DNA from: Clostridium yunnanense
GTDB lineage: Bacteria > Bacillota > Clostridia > Clostridiales > Clostridiaceae
Direction of reading: 5' to 3'
NCBI RefSeq assembly: GCF_016595795.1
Contig: NZ_JAENHN010000006.1
Coordinates: 186,001-250,000, forward strand
DNA length: 64,000 bases
The notes below the pieces were generated by a model. That model was not told the origin of the DNA and made no database searches. It saw nothing but the letters and a program-made list of their open reading frames with translations. Position 1 is the first letter of the stretch. Each line of letters begins with the position of its first letter. Below are positions 35,150-43,085 of this stretch, in pieces. Made by a program: the position numbers and the translations under genes.

Positions 35150-35231
35150 GTGTGAAGCTTCTTAGTAACTTTTTTGCCCATCTTTCTTTTCAACTATATA
35201 TGCTGAAGCTAGATGGCAAACAACTTACATA
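35150..35231 (-). promoter_or_regulatory. Hairpin in the capsid-connector gap
   Basis: On the minus strand TTTGCCATCT pairs with AGATGGGCAAA (one bulge), right after the capsid stop. No T-run follows, so it may act as an mRNA stabiliser or partial block that keeps capsid mRNA abundant. Confidence 0.4.
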
Positions 35232-36047
35232 TTAAGCTCCAGCAGCTGCATTCTGTATAGTCACTTCTGCAGTTACTATGCCTTCTTTCTTTATAACTCC
35301 TGTACCATGTACACAAAGACCTCTCATACCATCTGCAAAAGCTCCTTGAAGTCTCATTGCTTCTGTTTCTTCAAGCTGCTTTCCATGACCTGTTGCACCT
35401 TTATATAGTCCTATAACTGTAACTGCTCCTGCGTTAACAGGTAGTTCTTCAGATACTATAAGCTGGAAGCCATTTATAATCTGACCTTCAACAACCCCAT
35501 TTTCTAAAGTTACTGGCTGCTTAGCAAATCTATCATCCTTTGATAGTAACCCTAAGAAGTCAGAGTTAATAACTGCATATCTATTAACCTTTGGTACCTT
35601 TCTCTTATTTAACTCAGTTCCCATATCTACAAGCAAGTCATAAGCATTGCTTCCATTTACAGTCTTAGCACCAAGTTTCTTTCCTGCACCTAACGCTACT
35701 TTTGAAAGAACATGAGTGTCTATAAGTTCGTTTAGAGTTGCAGCAGCTTCAGCTGTATGAGCATCAATTAACTCCCCAGCCGCTTGAATCTTATCTACAT
35801 CATCAAGCTTTATAGCCCAATATTTTTTTTGATCCATGTCAATCTCAACCGTTGGAGTCTCTAAGTCATCCCATTGAACCTCTCCTATATAATCCTTTAT
35901 TGCTACAGATCCTACATTATTAAATATAACTTTGTTTCCTTTTATTTCAGTTGGTGGAGTTGTAATCACATCAGCAACAGATGCCTTGTGATAATTTGCT
36001 ATTAACCTAGCCTCCCATATTGTTGGTATAAAATTTGATACTGCCAT
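35232..36047 (-). CDS. Phage major capsid protein
   Basis: 271 aa. Starts AVSNFIPTIWEARLIANYHK, typical of clostridial HK97-fold coat proteins, and contains ALNELIDTHVLSKV and AVINSDFLGLLSKD stretches. It has no delta-domain, and a separate scaffold gene precedes it, as expected. GAGGATG before the ATG. Confidence 0.9.
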   Translation of the reverse strand: MAVSNFIPTIWEARLIANYHKASVADVITTPPTEIKGNKVIFNNVGSVAIKDYIGEVQWDDLETPTVEIDMDQKKYWAIKLDDVDKIQAAGELIDAHTAEAAATLNELIDTHVLSKVALGAGKKLGAKTVNGSNAYDLLVDMGTELNKRKVPKVNRYAVINSDFLGLLSKDDRFAKQPVTLENGVVEGQIINGFQLIVSEELPVNAGAVTVIGLYKGATGHGKQLEETEAMRLQGAFADGMRGLCVHGTGVIKKEGIVTAEVTIQNAAAGA

Positions 36048-36063
36048 TTAACATCATCCTCTC

Positions 36064-36687
36064 TTATTTACTTAAATCTAAATCTTTTATTAGATCCCAA
36101 TTTGCGTTAATCTCCTTTGGAGACATTCTTGAAACATTTTCCTTACTAAAGGTCTTTACCTGACCTTCCAATCCTGGAAGCTTGTTTACAATGACCTTAG
36201 GATCTTGTCTTTGTTGTTGTTTTACTAAATCTTGTTGATTATTAAAGAAATCTGTATGATTTTCTCTAAGCTTTTTTATCTTACTGTCAAGTTCCTTCTC
36301 TACATCCAGCTTTTCAATATCACCTAGTTTGTAGAGTATATAGTCTATATCCTTGCAGCCAGCATCCTTAAGCTTATTCTTTACGTCAAATTCCTTCTTA
36401 TCTTTAGTTCTTGCTTTTTCAAGCTCCTTCATCTCTCCCTCATATTTTGATATGGTGCTTTGAAGACTCTCGATATCAGCATTACTTTTCTTAAGCTCTT
36501 TTAAGGTTTTATTTGCTTCTTTTAGGTCATTGTGAGCTTGGTCTCTTTCTTCCTTAAGCTTCAAAATCCTTATATCAGCATTTTCTTCTGAAGTTGCGTA
36601 AACCTTATTTTCCTTCATTGCTGAAGTTATCTTATTTACAGTCTCTTCATTTAAGCCTTGAGCTTTTAACAATTCCTTTAAGTCCAT
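36064..36687 (-). CDS. Phage scaffolding protein (GP20 type)
   Basis: 207 aa. Long charged coiled coil (residues ~35-115, LKLKEERDQAHNDLKEANKT..), a C-terminal basic/proline region (KVIVNKLPGLEGQVK) and a family-typical end. It nucleates and shapes the prohead and is later removed. RBS AGGAGGG before the ATG, preceded by a strongly folded leader (36715-36810). Confidence 0.9.
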   Translation of the reverse strand: MDLKELLKAQGLNEETVNKITSAMKENKVYATSEENADIRILKLKEERDQAHNDLKEANKTLKELKKSNADIESLQSTISKYEGEMKELEKARTKDKKEFDVKNKLKDAGCKDIDYILYKLGDIEKLDVEKELDSKIKKLRENHTDFFNNQQDLVKQQQRQDPKVIVNKLPGLEGQVKTFSKENVSRMSPKEINANWDLIKDLDLSK

Positions 36688-36714
36688 CGACTTTCCCTCC
36701 TAATACACTTTTTT

Positions 36715-36810
36715 ACTTGGTATGTGCCCAAGTTAGGCTTCGACCTTTGTTCTTTTACATCTGCAATAGTGGTAAAAAGATGTAGCGGGATATTATAAGA
36801 TATAAGCCGC
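36715..36810 (-). ncRNA. Candidate structured leader RNA before the scaffold gene
   Basis: Three pairings: GGCTT (36736-36740) with AAGCC (36804-36808) encloses TACATCT (36756-36762) with AGATGTA (36778-36784), and ACTTGG (36715-36720) with CCAAGT (36728-36733) sits directly before the ribosome site. No known RNA family was recognised. Confidence 0.45.
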
Positions 36811-36866
36811 AGATTTCACTTATTAATTTAAAGTCTTATTCTTTGCACATATTTAATTTGGGGTAT

Positions 36867-36895
36867 AAAAAAAGCACTCAAACTTATGAGTACTT
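36867..36895 (-). terminator. Terminator-like hairpin upstream of the scaffold leader
   Basis: On the minus strand AGTACTCA/TGAGTGCT with T7. Related hairpins lie at 39413-39444 and 44859-44883; the first shares TATACCC and AAATTAAATAT just beyond the T-run. Confidence 0.7.
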
Positions 36896-36943
36896 ACATG
36901 CAAAAGAATACATCTATTAATTTTTTATTGTTCTGTGCTTTTG

Positions 36944-37027
36944 TCTTATTCCACAATAATAGTTTAACACAGATTTTAGTCTATGAAATATAATGGATAC
37001 TCTATACTTACTATAGTTTTTGCTTTG
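36944..37027 (-). repeat. Direct repeat, left copy (late-promoter-like)
   Basis: About 84 nt with roughly 85% identity to 44937-45020, which lies between the ArpU-type gene and terS. Conserved core on the minus strand: GTGTTAAACTATTATT, then GTGGAATAAG. Confidence 0.8.
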
Positions 37028-37110
37028 TGATGATTTAATTTTCTAAATCTACTAGTAATGCCTTTACTGTATTTAGATATAGTCCATTGATATCACAATT
37101 TCATTTTAGG

Positions 37111-37340
37111 TTAAATAAAACTTGCTCTATCTGTTTCTACTACTAGATCAACTCTTTCAACTGTTATGTCTTTATATTCTTCTTCTATATATTTGAAATA
37201 TTCCCCATCTAGACAATCGCTTGTTGCACTAAATCAATTAAAATTTATTTTTTGACTGTATTAAATAATGACCCTAGCTTTAGGAATTCTATATTGATCA
37301 TCCCAAATTTAGGGAATAAACTTCTTGTAGATAATATCAT
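37111..37340 (-). pseudogene. Decayed ORFs in the toxin/immunity variable zone
   Basis: Two protein-like frames: ATG 37340 to stop 37245 (31 aa, ends EFLKLGSLFNTVKK, no ribosome site) and, in another frame, 37233-37111 (40 codons without start, contains LDGEYFKYIEEEYKDITV and ends VVETDRASFI). They may be pieces of one lost gene, for example a former immunity gene. The remaining sequence from 37028 to 37399 shows nothing else. Confidence 0.4.
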
Positions 37341-37399
37341 ATGAATTTTGTAGTCATTATATACCAAATTTTTATACTAACGTAGTTTTTTACTATTTT

Positions 37400-37993
37400 C
37401 TATAAACAGTTTTCTAATATCCATTTCTTTGCCTGCTCTTTTTCCAATAAAATTGGTTCTTCAAGTGTACCAATATTAATACTATGAAAATAGGCCTCGT
37501 CAATTCCTTTTATATTTTTTAATATTACTCCTTTAAATAAAGTTTTTTTGAATCTTGACGCACTAATATCTACATTATCTAATGTTGCATTTCTAAAGTC
37601 AGTTAATAAAAAACCAACATTCACCAAATTACAATTTGTCAACTCAGCCCTTTTAAATATTGCTTCTGAGCAATCGCTTTTACTAAATCTAACGCCTTTT
37701 AAATCTGCATTAGAAAAATCAGTATATGATAAATCTGATTTATAAAAATCACAATTATCAAAAGTAGTATTTTTATAAGTTGACGAACATAGAAGTGATG
37801 CATGAAAGTCTATACCTTTCAAATCAAGATTGTCAAAAATGCACTCTACTAGATTTGCTTGTTCCAACAATTTATCAGATAAATCAAAATTCCTGAAATC
37901 TACTTCTTCCAAACATAACTTTTCTCCTTCTTTACCAATTGTTTCAACTCATTTTTTATGCAACTCAAGCTGACTAACAATATCATTTATCAT
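37400..37993 (-). pseudogene. Pentapeptide-repeat protein interrupted by an in-frame TGA (candidate immunity protein)
   Basis: From the ATG at 37993 (AAGGAGGAG upstream) the frame reads MINDIVSQLELHKK, then TGA at 37949-37951, then continues in the same frame VETIGKEGEKLCLEEVDFRN into a pentapeptide-repeat domain (FDNLDLKGIDFHAS, FSNADLKGVRFSKS) and a C-terminal helix ending WILENCL. Related proteins have Trp at this position, so TGG to TGA is the likely change. The part from TTG 37912 (171 aa) stays open and has a modest AAGGAG site, so a shorter product could be made. It follows the second toxin gene directly, where an immunity gene is expected. Confidence 0.72.
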
Positions 37994-38008
37994 TTTTTAT
38001 TCTCCTCC

Positions 38009-39319
38009 TTATGGATACCATATTATTCTATCTCCTATCCCTGCTTCTTTAATTGCTTCTTTTAGTTGTATAATATGTTCAGGGATTAATAATCTTTTAT
38101 CGATAATTATATTATTACCCTTGTCAAATTCTCCGTATATTTTTTCCATACCTTTGTCAACACTAAAAGCCCCTTTCTTTACCTTTGTAATAGGTATTCC
38201 ATTTCGTCCCATTGGATATGATTCAAAGCTTTTTACATCCCACTTTAAACCAGTTGTTGTATCAATAAATTCTGCCCCCTTATCTATTTGCGTATCACGA
38301 ATAATCCTTCCTAAATCCCCTCTTTCTTCTAAAGCAAGTCCTATTTCTCTTTCTTTTAATCCTTGTTCTTCTATTTTAAATCCATGAGAAGGATCTCTTG
38401 CTAAATCATCTAATTCAACTTGAGTTCTTCCTCCTGTGTATGCTTGTGTTACTCTATCATACTTTTCGCCAACATTATTAGCCGCTCCATTAACTCCATT
38501 ATACCTAATCCCACTCTTATCTAAAAGTCCCTCTTCAACTTGTCCATAGACAGGAGGAGTTTTATCTTTAATTGAAGTAATACTAGATTTGCCACCATCC
38601 AATCCTTCATTCTTACTAACCCTATCCTTATACCATTCATCAAAGCTATCATACTTCTTAGCTTCTATGCTTTCTTTACTATTAGTAGCTTCATTATAAG
38701 CTTCTTCCACCACAGTTTCACAATCACATCTACACCCCATATCCTCCTTAGCTACTCCAAATAATCTAGGCTGAGAAGCAGAGTAGCCATGTAGATGAAA
38801 TTTTTCATCTATATCAGCTACTTGTCCATTTAATTGCTGGTGGTCTGCTCTTGTTTTCTTATCTGAAACTGCTATCCACTTTTTCTTTAAACTAACTCCG
38901 CTTTTTACTGCTTCTTCTAAGCCTTTTTGTTTTGCTAAGGATTTTATTCTTCCAGCTTCTGTTACAGCTATTTTCACATTATTATTATAATTAGAATTTC
39001 CTATATCACTTAGGTTTTTAGCTAATTCTCCATAGCCTTTATTATTGATTAAACCTTCCGTTATAGCACCTTTTACCTTTAGCTTTATGTCGTTTAGATG
39101 CTTATCATAAAGCCTTTCTGAAAGTTTTAGTCCTGCTACTGGTGTTTCTAGGACTTCTTTAATCTCTTCTTCCTTTAGTCCAGCAAAATTAAGCTTACTA
39201 TTTAATACACCCTCAACCTCATAAAAAACTCCAAAGTATTCATAATCAAAGGTGTTCTTACCGTAGTTAATCATAGAGTTATAGTTCTTATTATAAAGTT
39301 TTCCTAAGGTAGCATCCAA
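38009..39319 (-). CDS. Orphan MuF-toxin cassette with PD-(D/E)XK-like toxin domain
   Basis: 436 aa frame. Residues 1-~240 copy the middle of the upstream MuF protein at about 90-95% identity (e.g. DKKTRADHQQLNGQV; GCRCDCETVVEEAYNEA). The C-terminal ~190 residues differ entirely: LALEERGDLGRII, EFIDTTTGLKWDVKSF and a basic end match the E..D..DxK layout of restriction-fold CDI/polymorphic toxins. The real 5' end is lost: recognisable MuF sequence continues to about 39358, but with ~28 codons deleted and a frame change at 39318, and the TTG at 39319 has no ribosome site. Likely a displaced, silent toxin module. Confidence 0.75.
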   Translation of the reverse strand: MDATLGKLYNKNYNSMINYGKNTFDYEYFGVFYEVEGVLNSKLNFAGLKEEEIKEVLETPVAGLKLSERLYDKHLNDIKLKVKGAITEGLINNKGYGELAKNLSDIGNSNYNNNVKIAVTEAGRIKSLAKQKGLEEAVKSGVSLKKKWIAVSDKKTRADHQQLNGQVADIDEKFHLHGYSASQPRLFGVAKEDMGCRCDCETVVEEAYNEATNSKESIEAKKYDSFDEWYKDRVSKNEGLDGGKSSITSIKDKTPPVYGQVEEGLLDKSGIRYNGVNGAANNVGEKYDRVTQAYTGGRTQVELDDLARDPSHGFKIEEQGLKEREIGLALEERGDLGRIIRDTQIDKGAEFIDTTTGLKWDVKSFESYPMGRNGIPITKVKKGAFSVDKGMEKIYGEFDKGNNIIIDKRLLIPEHIIQLKEAIKEAGIGDRIIWYP

Positions 39320-39358
39320 TTGAGTTTTTCATATGAGCTATGGCTGAAACTTAGCTTT
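38590..39358 (-). repeat. MuF duplication, second (truncated) copy
   Basis: Near-identical to 40672-41508 apart from a deletion of about 28 codons next to 39318. Provides a long homologous arm for recombination with the upstream MuF gene. Confidence 0.88.
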
Positions 39359-39412
39359 ATCTAATTATGATAGTAACTTGTTTCTTGACGAATATTTAAT
39401 TTTGGGTATAAT

Positions 39413-39444
39413 AAAAGCACTTGCCTTTTATAGCAAGCGCTTTT
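39413..39444 (-). terminator. Terminator after the toxin-immunity pair
   Basis: On the minus strand AAAAGCGCTTGC/GCAAGTGCTTTT followed by TTTTATTAT, downstream of the SUKH immunity gene. Confidence 0.8.
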
Positions 39445-39490
39445 ATTATAGGTTTATTAACGTAAACAAATATACTTTATTTTCTTATTA

Positions 39491-39973
39491 TTAATGTAAC
39501 ATACTTAAAAGCTCTGTAAAACTATTACAAACAAATTCTATTGCATTCTCTTGAACTTCTTCTAAGTTAATTCTCTTTAATTCATCAACTGAATAGTCTG
39601 AAGCAATTACATTAATCTCATTATTTAAAAAAATGATTGATGGCTTTTCCATATCACGTCTATAGTCAAAGCAAAAAAAATTACCAGATGGATCAATTCC
39701 AAAAGGAATTATACCATTTTTTAATCTCTCCTTACAATTGTCATATATTTTAATTATACTATCTACACTCACTTGAGAAAATGATAACAAGTTTGCAAAC
39801 ACTTTTTCACTACCTTTTACCTCTACACGATAAGGTATTACACTTGCTCCATGATATAAAAGCGCGCAATTAACATAATCTTCAGGAAATTTAAATCCAA
39901 CTAAATTTTCAAAATCTTTAATATCTTCCATTATTACAGGTGGATGTGGTCTTCTCCATTTAATATCATTCAT
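39491..39973 (-). CDS. SMI1/KNR4 (SUKH-1) immunity protein
   Basis: 160 aa. SUKH hallmarks: an N-terminal helix and the FKFPEDYVNCALLYHGAS segment, then the core motif GIIPFGIDPSGNFFCFDYR. SUKH proteins are the commonest immunity proteins of nuclease toxins. Its ATG (39973) overlaps the stop of the toxin gene (TAATG), so both are made together. The ribosome site GGGGAGG lies inside the toxin's last codons. It should protect the lysogen from the HNH toxin domain of the preceding gene. Confidence 0.9.
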   Translation of the reverse strand: MNDIKWRRPHPPVIMEDIKDFENLVGFKFPEDYVNCALLYHGASVIPYRVEVKGSEKVFANLLSFSQVSVDSIIKIYDNCKERLKNGIIPFGIDPSGNFFCFDYRRDMEKPSIIFLNNEINVIASDYSVDELKRINLEEVQENAIEFVCNSFTELLSMLH

Positions 39974-41589
39974 TATCGTATTCTTCCTCCCCACATAGCA
40001 TTTCCTCCTAAATGATTTGCTTGATGAATAGCTGAGTCAACTAATTGCATTTTACCAGTAACTTGATGATGATGCCAAGTTAAGCCTTCTATTCTAGGCA
40101 TTCCATCAATTATATCTTGTAATTGATTTGATGAAAAAATACTTTCCGAAACCTTACCATCAATTATAGCCTTTTCTAGAGCTTTGGTGCAAGCTACAAA
40201 CTGATCATAATCTAAAGATATAGTTAAATCTTTAGGTAAATCAAATTCAAACTTCAGATTATCACCCTTAAATATAGGAAATCCTAAAATATCATAATCT
40301 AATCCATTTTTATGAACACTTCCTGCCAGCGATTGATTAATAATTGTATTAGAAATCGATTCATTTAAATATCTATTTACATTTTCAGTAGCATTTATGA
40401 AATCATCTATGTTGTTATATCCATAGTTTTTAATTGTATCATTATCAACTTTCGACAAAAAGTCATCAATATTACTAAATCCTTTTGGTACAACCCATCG
40501 TTTAACTAATTTCCCTGATTTATCGTAACTTGAAGCAATGACATTATCAATTCTAGTATATTTTGTTGCCCCAGCATCCCCCGTACTGTTCTTATCTAAA
40601 ACTTCCTCCTTATCTTGTCCAACAACAGAAGGATTTTTAACTTCACTTGAAGTACCATTATATTTATTACCATCTAATCTCTCATTATTATTTACTCTAT
40701 CCTTATACCACTGATCAAAATTTTCATACTTCTTAGCTTCTATGCTTTCTTTACTATTAGTAGCTTCATTATAAGCTTCTTCCACCACAGTTTCACAATC
40801 ACATCTACACCCTATATCCTCCTTAGCTACTCCAAATAATCTAGGCTGAGAAGCAGAGTAGCCATGTAGATAAAATTTTTCATCTATATCAACTACTTGT
40901 CCATTTAGTTGCTGGTGGTCTACTCTTGTTTTCTTATCTGAAACTGCTATCCACTTTTTTTTTAAACTAACTCCGCTTTTTACTGCTTCTTCTAAGCCTT
41001 TTTGTTTTGCTAAGGATTTTATTCTTCCAGCTTCTGTTACAGCTATTTTTACATTATTATTGTAACTAGAATTTCCTATATCACTTAGGTTTTTAGCTAA
41101 TTCTCCATAGCCTTTATTATTGATTAAACCTTCCGTTACAGCACCTTTTACCTTTAGCTTTATGTCATTTAGATGCTTATCATAAAGCCTTTCTGAAAGT
41201 TTTAGTCCTGCTACTGGTGTTTCTAGGACTTCTTTAATCTCTTCTTCCTCTAGTCCATCAAAATTAAGCTTACTATTTAATATACCTTCAACCTCATAAA
41301 AAACTCCAAAGTATTCACGGTTAAAAGTACTTTTACCATAAGCAGCTATAGTGTTATAGTTTTTATCATAAATCTTTCCTAATATATCATTCATTTGATC
41401 TAGAAGCTTATCTAACTTTTTAAGTTCCAGCTGCTTTGCAAATGGGGTATTTTCATTTGTTTGAAGGTAATCTCCAATTGAGTTTTTCATATCAGCTATT
41501 GCTGAAACATGAGCTTTCATGAGTAAAGCTTTAGCGCTGTCTTCATCCTTTTCTCCTAATTTCAACAGCTCCTCATGATATTTACTCAA
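39973..41589 (-). CDS. MuF head-morphogenesis protein fused to HNH (WHH) nuclease toxin
   Basis: 538 aa. The N-terminal ~300 residues are an SPP1 gp7/Mu F-like minor head protein (VTEAGRIKSLAKQKG; DKKTRVDHQQLNGQVVD; GCRCDCE). A linker leads to a C-terminal toxin (about residues 400-538) with GLDYDILGFPIFKGD and the nuclease motif TWHHHQVTGKMQLV (His ~505-507) ending HLGGNAMWGG. This is the architecture of MuF polymorphic toxins of temperate phages, in which the toxin may be carried in the capsid. Start TTG with GGTGATG upstream, overlapping the portal stop by 8 bases. Confidence 0.92.
   Translation of the reverse strand: MSKYHEELLKLGEKDEDSAKALLMKAHVSAIADMKNSIGDYLQTNENTPFAKQLELKKLDKLLDQMNDILGKIYDKNYNTIAAYGKSTFNREYFGVFYEVEGILNSKLNFDGLEEEEIKEVLETPVAGLKLSERLYDKHLNDIKLKVKGAVTEGLINNKGYGELAKNLSDIGNSSYNNNVKIAVTEAGRIKSLAKQKGLEEAVKSGVSLKKKWIAVSDKKTRVDHQQLNGQVVDIDEKFYLHGYSASQPRLFGVAKEDIGCRCDCETVVEEAYNEATNSKESIEAKKYENFDQWYKDRVNNNERLDGNKYNGTSSEVKNPSVVGQDKEEVLDKNSTGDAGATKYTRIDNVIASSYDKSGKLVKRWVVPKGFSNIDDFLSKVDNDTIKNYGYNNIDDFINATENVNRYLNESISNTIINQSLAGSVHKNGLDYDILGFPIFKGDNLKFEFDLPKDLTISLDYDQFVACTKALEKAIIDGKVSESIFSSNQLQDIIDGMPRIEGLTWHHHQVTGKMQLVDSAIHQANHLGGNAMWGGRIR
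40672..41508 (-). repeat. MuF duplication, first (intact) copy
   Basis: Coding segment of the full-length MuF gene that is repeated at 38590-39358. Confidence 0.88.
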
Positions 41590-43072
41590 CTACATCACCA
41601 CCAGTATTAGCTTTGCTGATTAACTGGTCGCTTAGAGCGTTCATGTCTACATAAGGTTCTTGGGTTTCTAAAGCTTTCTTTTCTTCTTCATAATCAAGCT
41701 CTAAGATCTCGCATAAAAGCCTTAGCTTAGTATCACTACTTATTGTATTTCCTGCAAGGAGTACATTGTTTATAAATACCCCTTGAGTATCGGCTTTAGT
41801 CTTTTCATTAACAACTACTGAGTCCTCGTTTACCATTGTTTCTCTTACTAGTTTTATCTGAATAGAATTATAATCATAGCTTGTGTTATACCTAGAATTA
41901 ATATCATCTACTATGACCTTTAATAAATGTCTTATTAACCTTCTTAGTCTTGTTTCTGCCTTATTGCACTTTAAATCTAGTAATGCATATCTAGACTTTA
42001 TCACTATGTTAGTTATGTTGCCATCACCTATCTGACTGCTGTCAAATCCCATACCAAATTTATAGATAGCTTCTTTGTCCAGTTCTATTTTAGTTTTTCT
42101 CGCTTCTGTTGGTATATCTATGGTTTTTACCTCAAGTCCACCTTCTGCATCAGTTCCGATGGTCTTTTTAGTCTTTAGATTAGTTGTAAGCTCCTCTAAA
42201 CTATCACCTGAATATCCTTTAACTACGTATATTGCTTCTTGGAAGTCTTGTAGATTGTTTGAAAGACTGCAAGCCATTAAGTCATAATCATCTATAAGTG
42301 ATTTGATTGGGTCTAAATCTGTTTTTTGATATTTATTATTATCAAGTCTAAAGAACGGTATATATCCAAGGCCTCCGCCGTCATAAATAGCTTTATCATC
42401 TTCTAATATTATATGAGGTTTAGGATTTGGCTTTATATTCTTATCAAGCTTAAACCCTTGTCTATTTTTATCTTGTGTATAGTAAGTCACCTTACTATCT
42501 GTCCATACCTCTGCTTTAGTTATAATAACTTCATTATCATTGTCATAAATTATAGCATCGTAATACCTTATTATAGCTTTGAGTCTGCTATTATCTACTT
42601 CATCATAAACAGGGATAACCCCTAAACTATCTGCTATTTGAAAGGATATTTTATTATTTTCATCCTTGTATGCATACACATACTCTAGTCCTTTATTGCT
42701 TGCTCCCTCTAAAGCGTTTTGAAGCAGTTCATGAAATTCTTCATTAATATACTCTTTAAGCTTTTCTTGAAGCTCTTCCTCAGGTGCTGCAATTTCTATT
42801 GGATTTGACAATAAATATTGAACCTTTTGATCTACGAGCTCTGTATGGAATTGATGCTGAATCTTTACATTTGATTTATATTTATCTTCCTTAAGGACAC
42901 CATTTGCGTCAAAATAAAAAAGCCTATAATTTAGGATTTCATGTTCACCTTTGTAGTAATTCAATCCTAAACTGGCTTTTCTTTTATTTTCTGAACTTCT
43001 ATCTTGTAAAATAGCCTTATCTAAGGCCCTAGCAGCTAAGCTGCTATTTTCTGAAAGTACATCTAATAACAA
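41582..43072 (-). CDS. Phage portal protein (SPP1 gp6 family)
   Basis: 496 aa. Family features: GLNYYKGEHEILNYR near residue 40, then KSNVKIQHQFHTELVDQKVQYLLSNPIE (seen in part), LDPIKSLIDDYDLMACSLSNN and an acidic C-terminus. Forms the 12-13-mer ring through which DNA is packaged. Start TTG with GGAGGTG. Overlaps the MuF gene by 8 bases. Confidence 0.93.
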   Translation of the reverse strand: MLLDVLSENSSLAARALDKAILQDRSSENKRKASLGLNYYKGEHEILNYRLFYFDANGVLKEDKYKSNVKIQHQFHTELVDQKVQYLLSNPIEIAAPEEELQEKLKEYINEEFHELLQNALEGASNKGLEYVYAYKDENNKISFQIADSLGVIPVYDEVDNSRLKAIIRYYDAIIYDNDNEVIITKAEVWTDSKVTYYTQDKNRQGFKLDKNIKPNPKPHIILEDDKAIYDGGGLGYIPFFRLDNNKYQKTDLDPIKSLIDDYDLMACSLSNNLQDFQEAIYVVKGYSGDSLEELTTNLKTKKTIGTDAEGGLEVKTIDIPTEARKTKIELDKEAIYKFGMGFDSSQIGDGNITNIVIKSRYALLDLKCNKAETRLRRLIRHLLKVIVDDINSRYNTSYDYNSIQIKLVRETMVNEDSVVVNEKTKADTQGVFINNVLLAGNTISSDTKLRLLCEILELDYEEEKKALETQEPYVDMNALSDQLISKANTGGDVVE

Positions 43073-43085
43073 CTTCCTTCACCTC

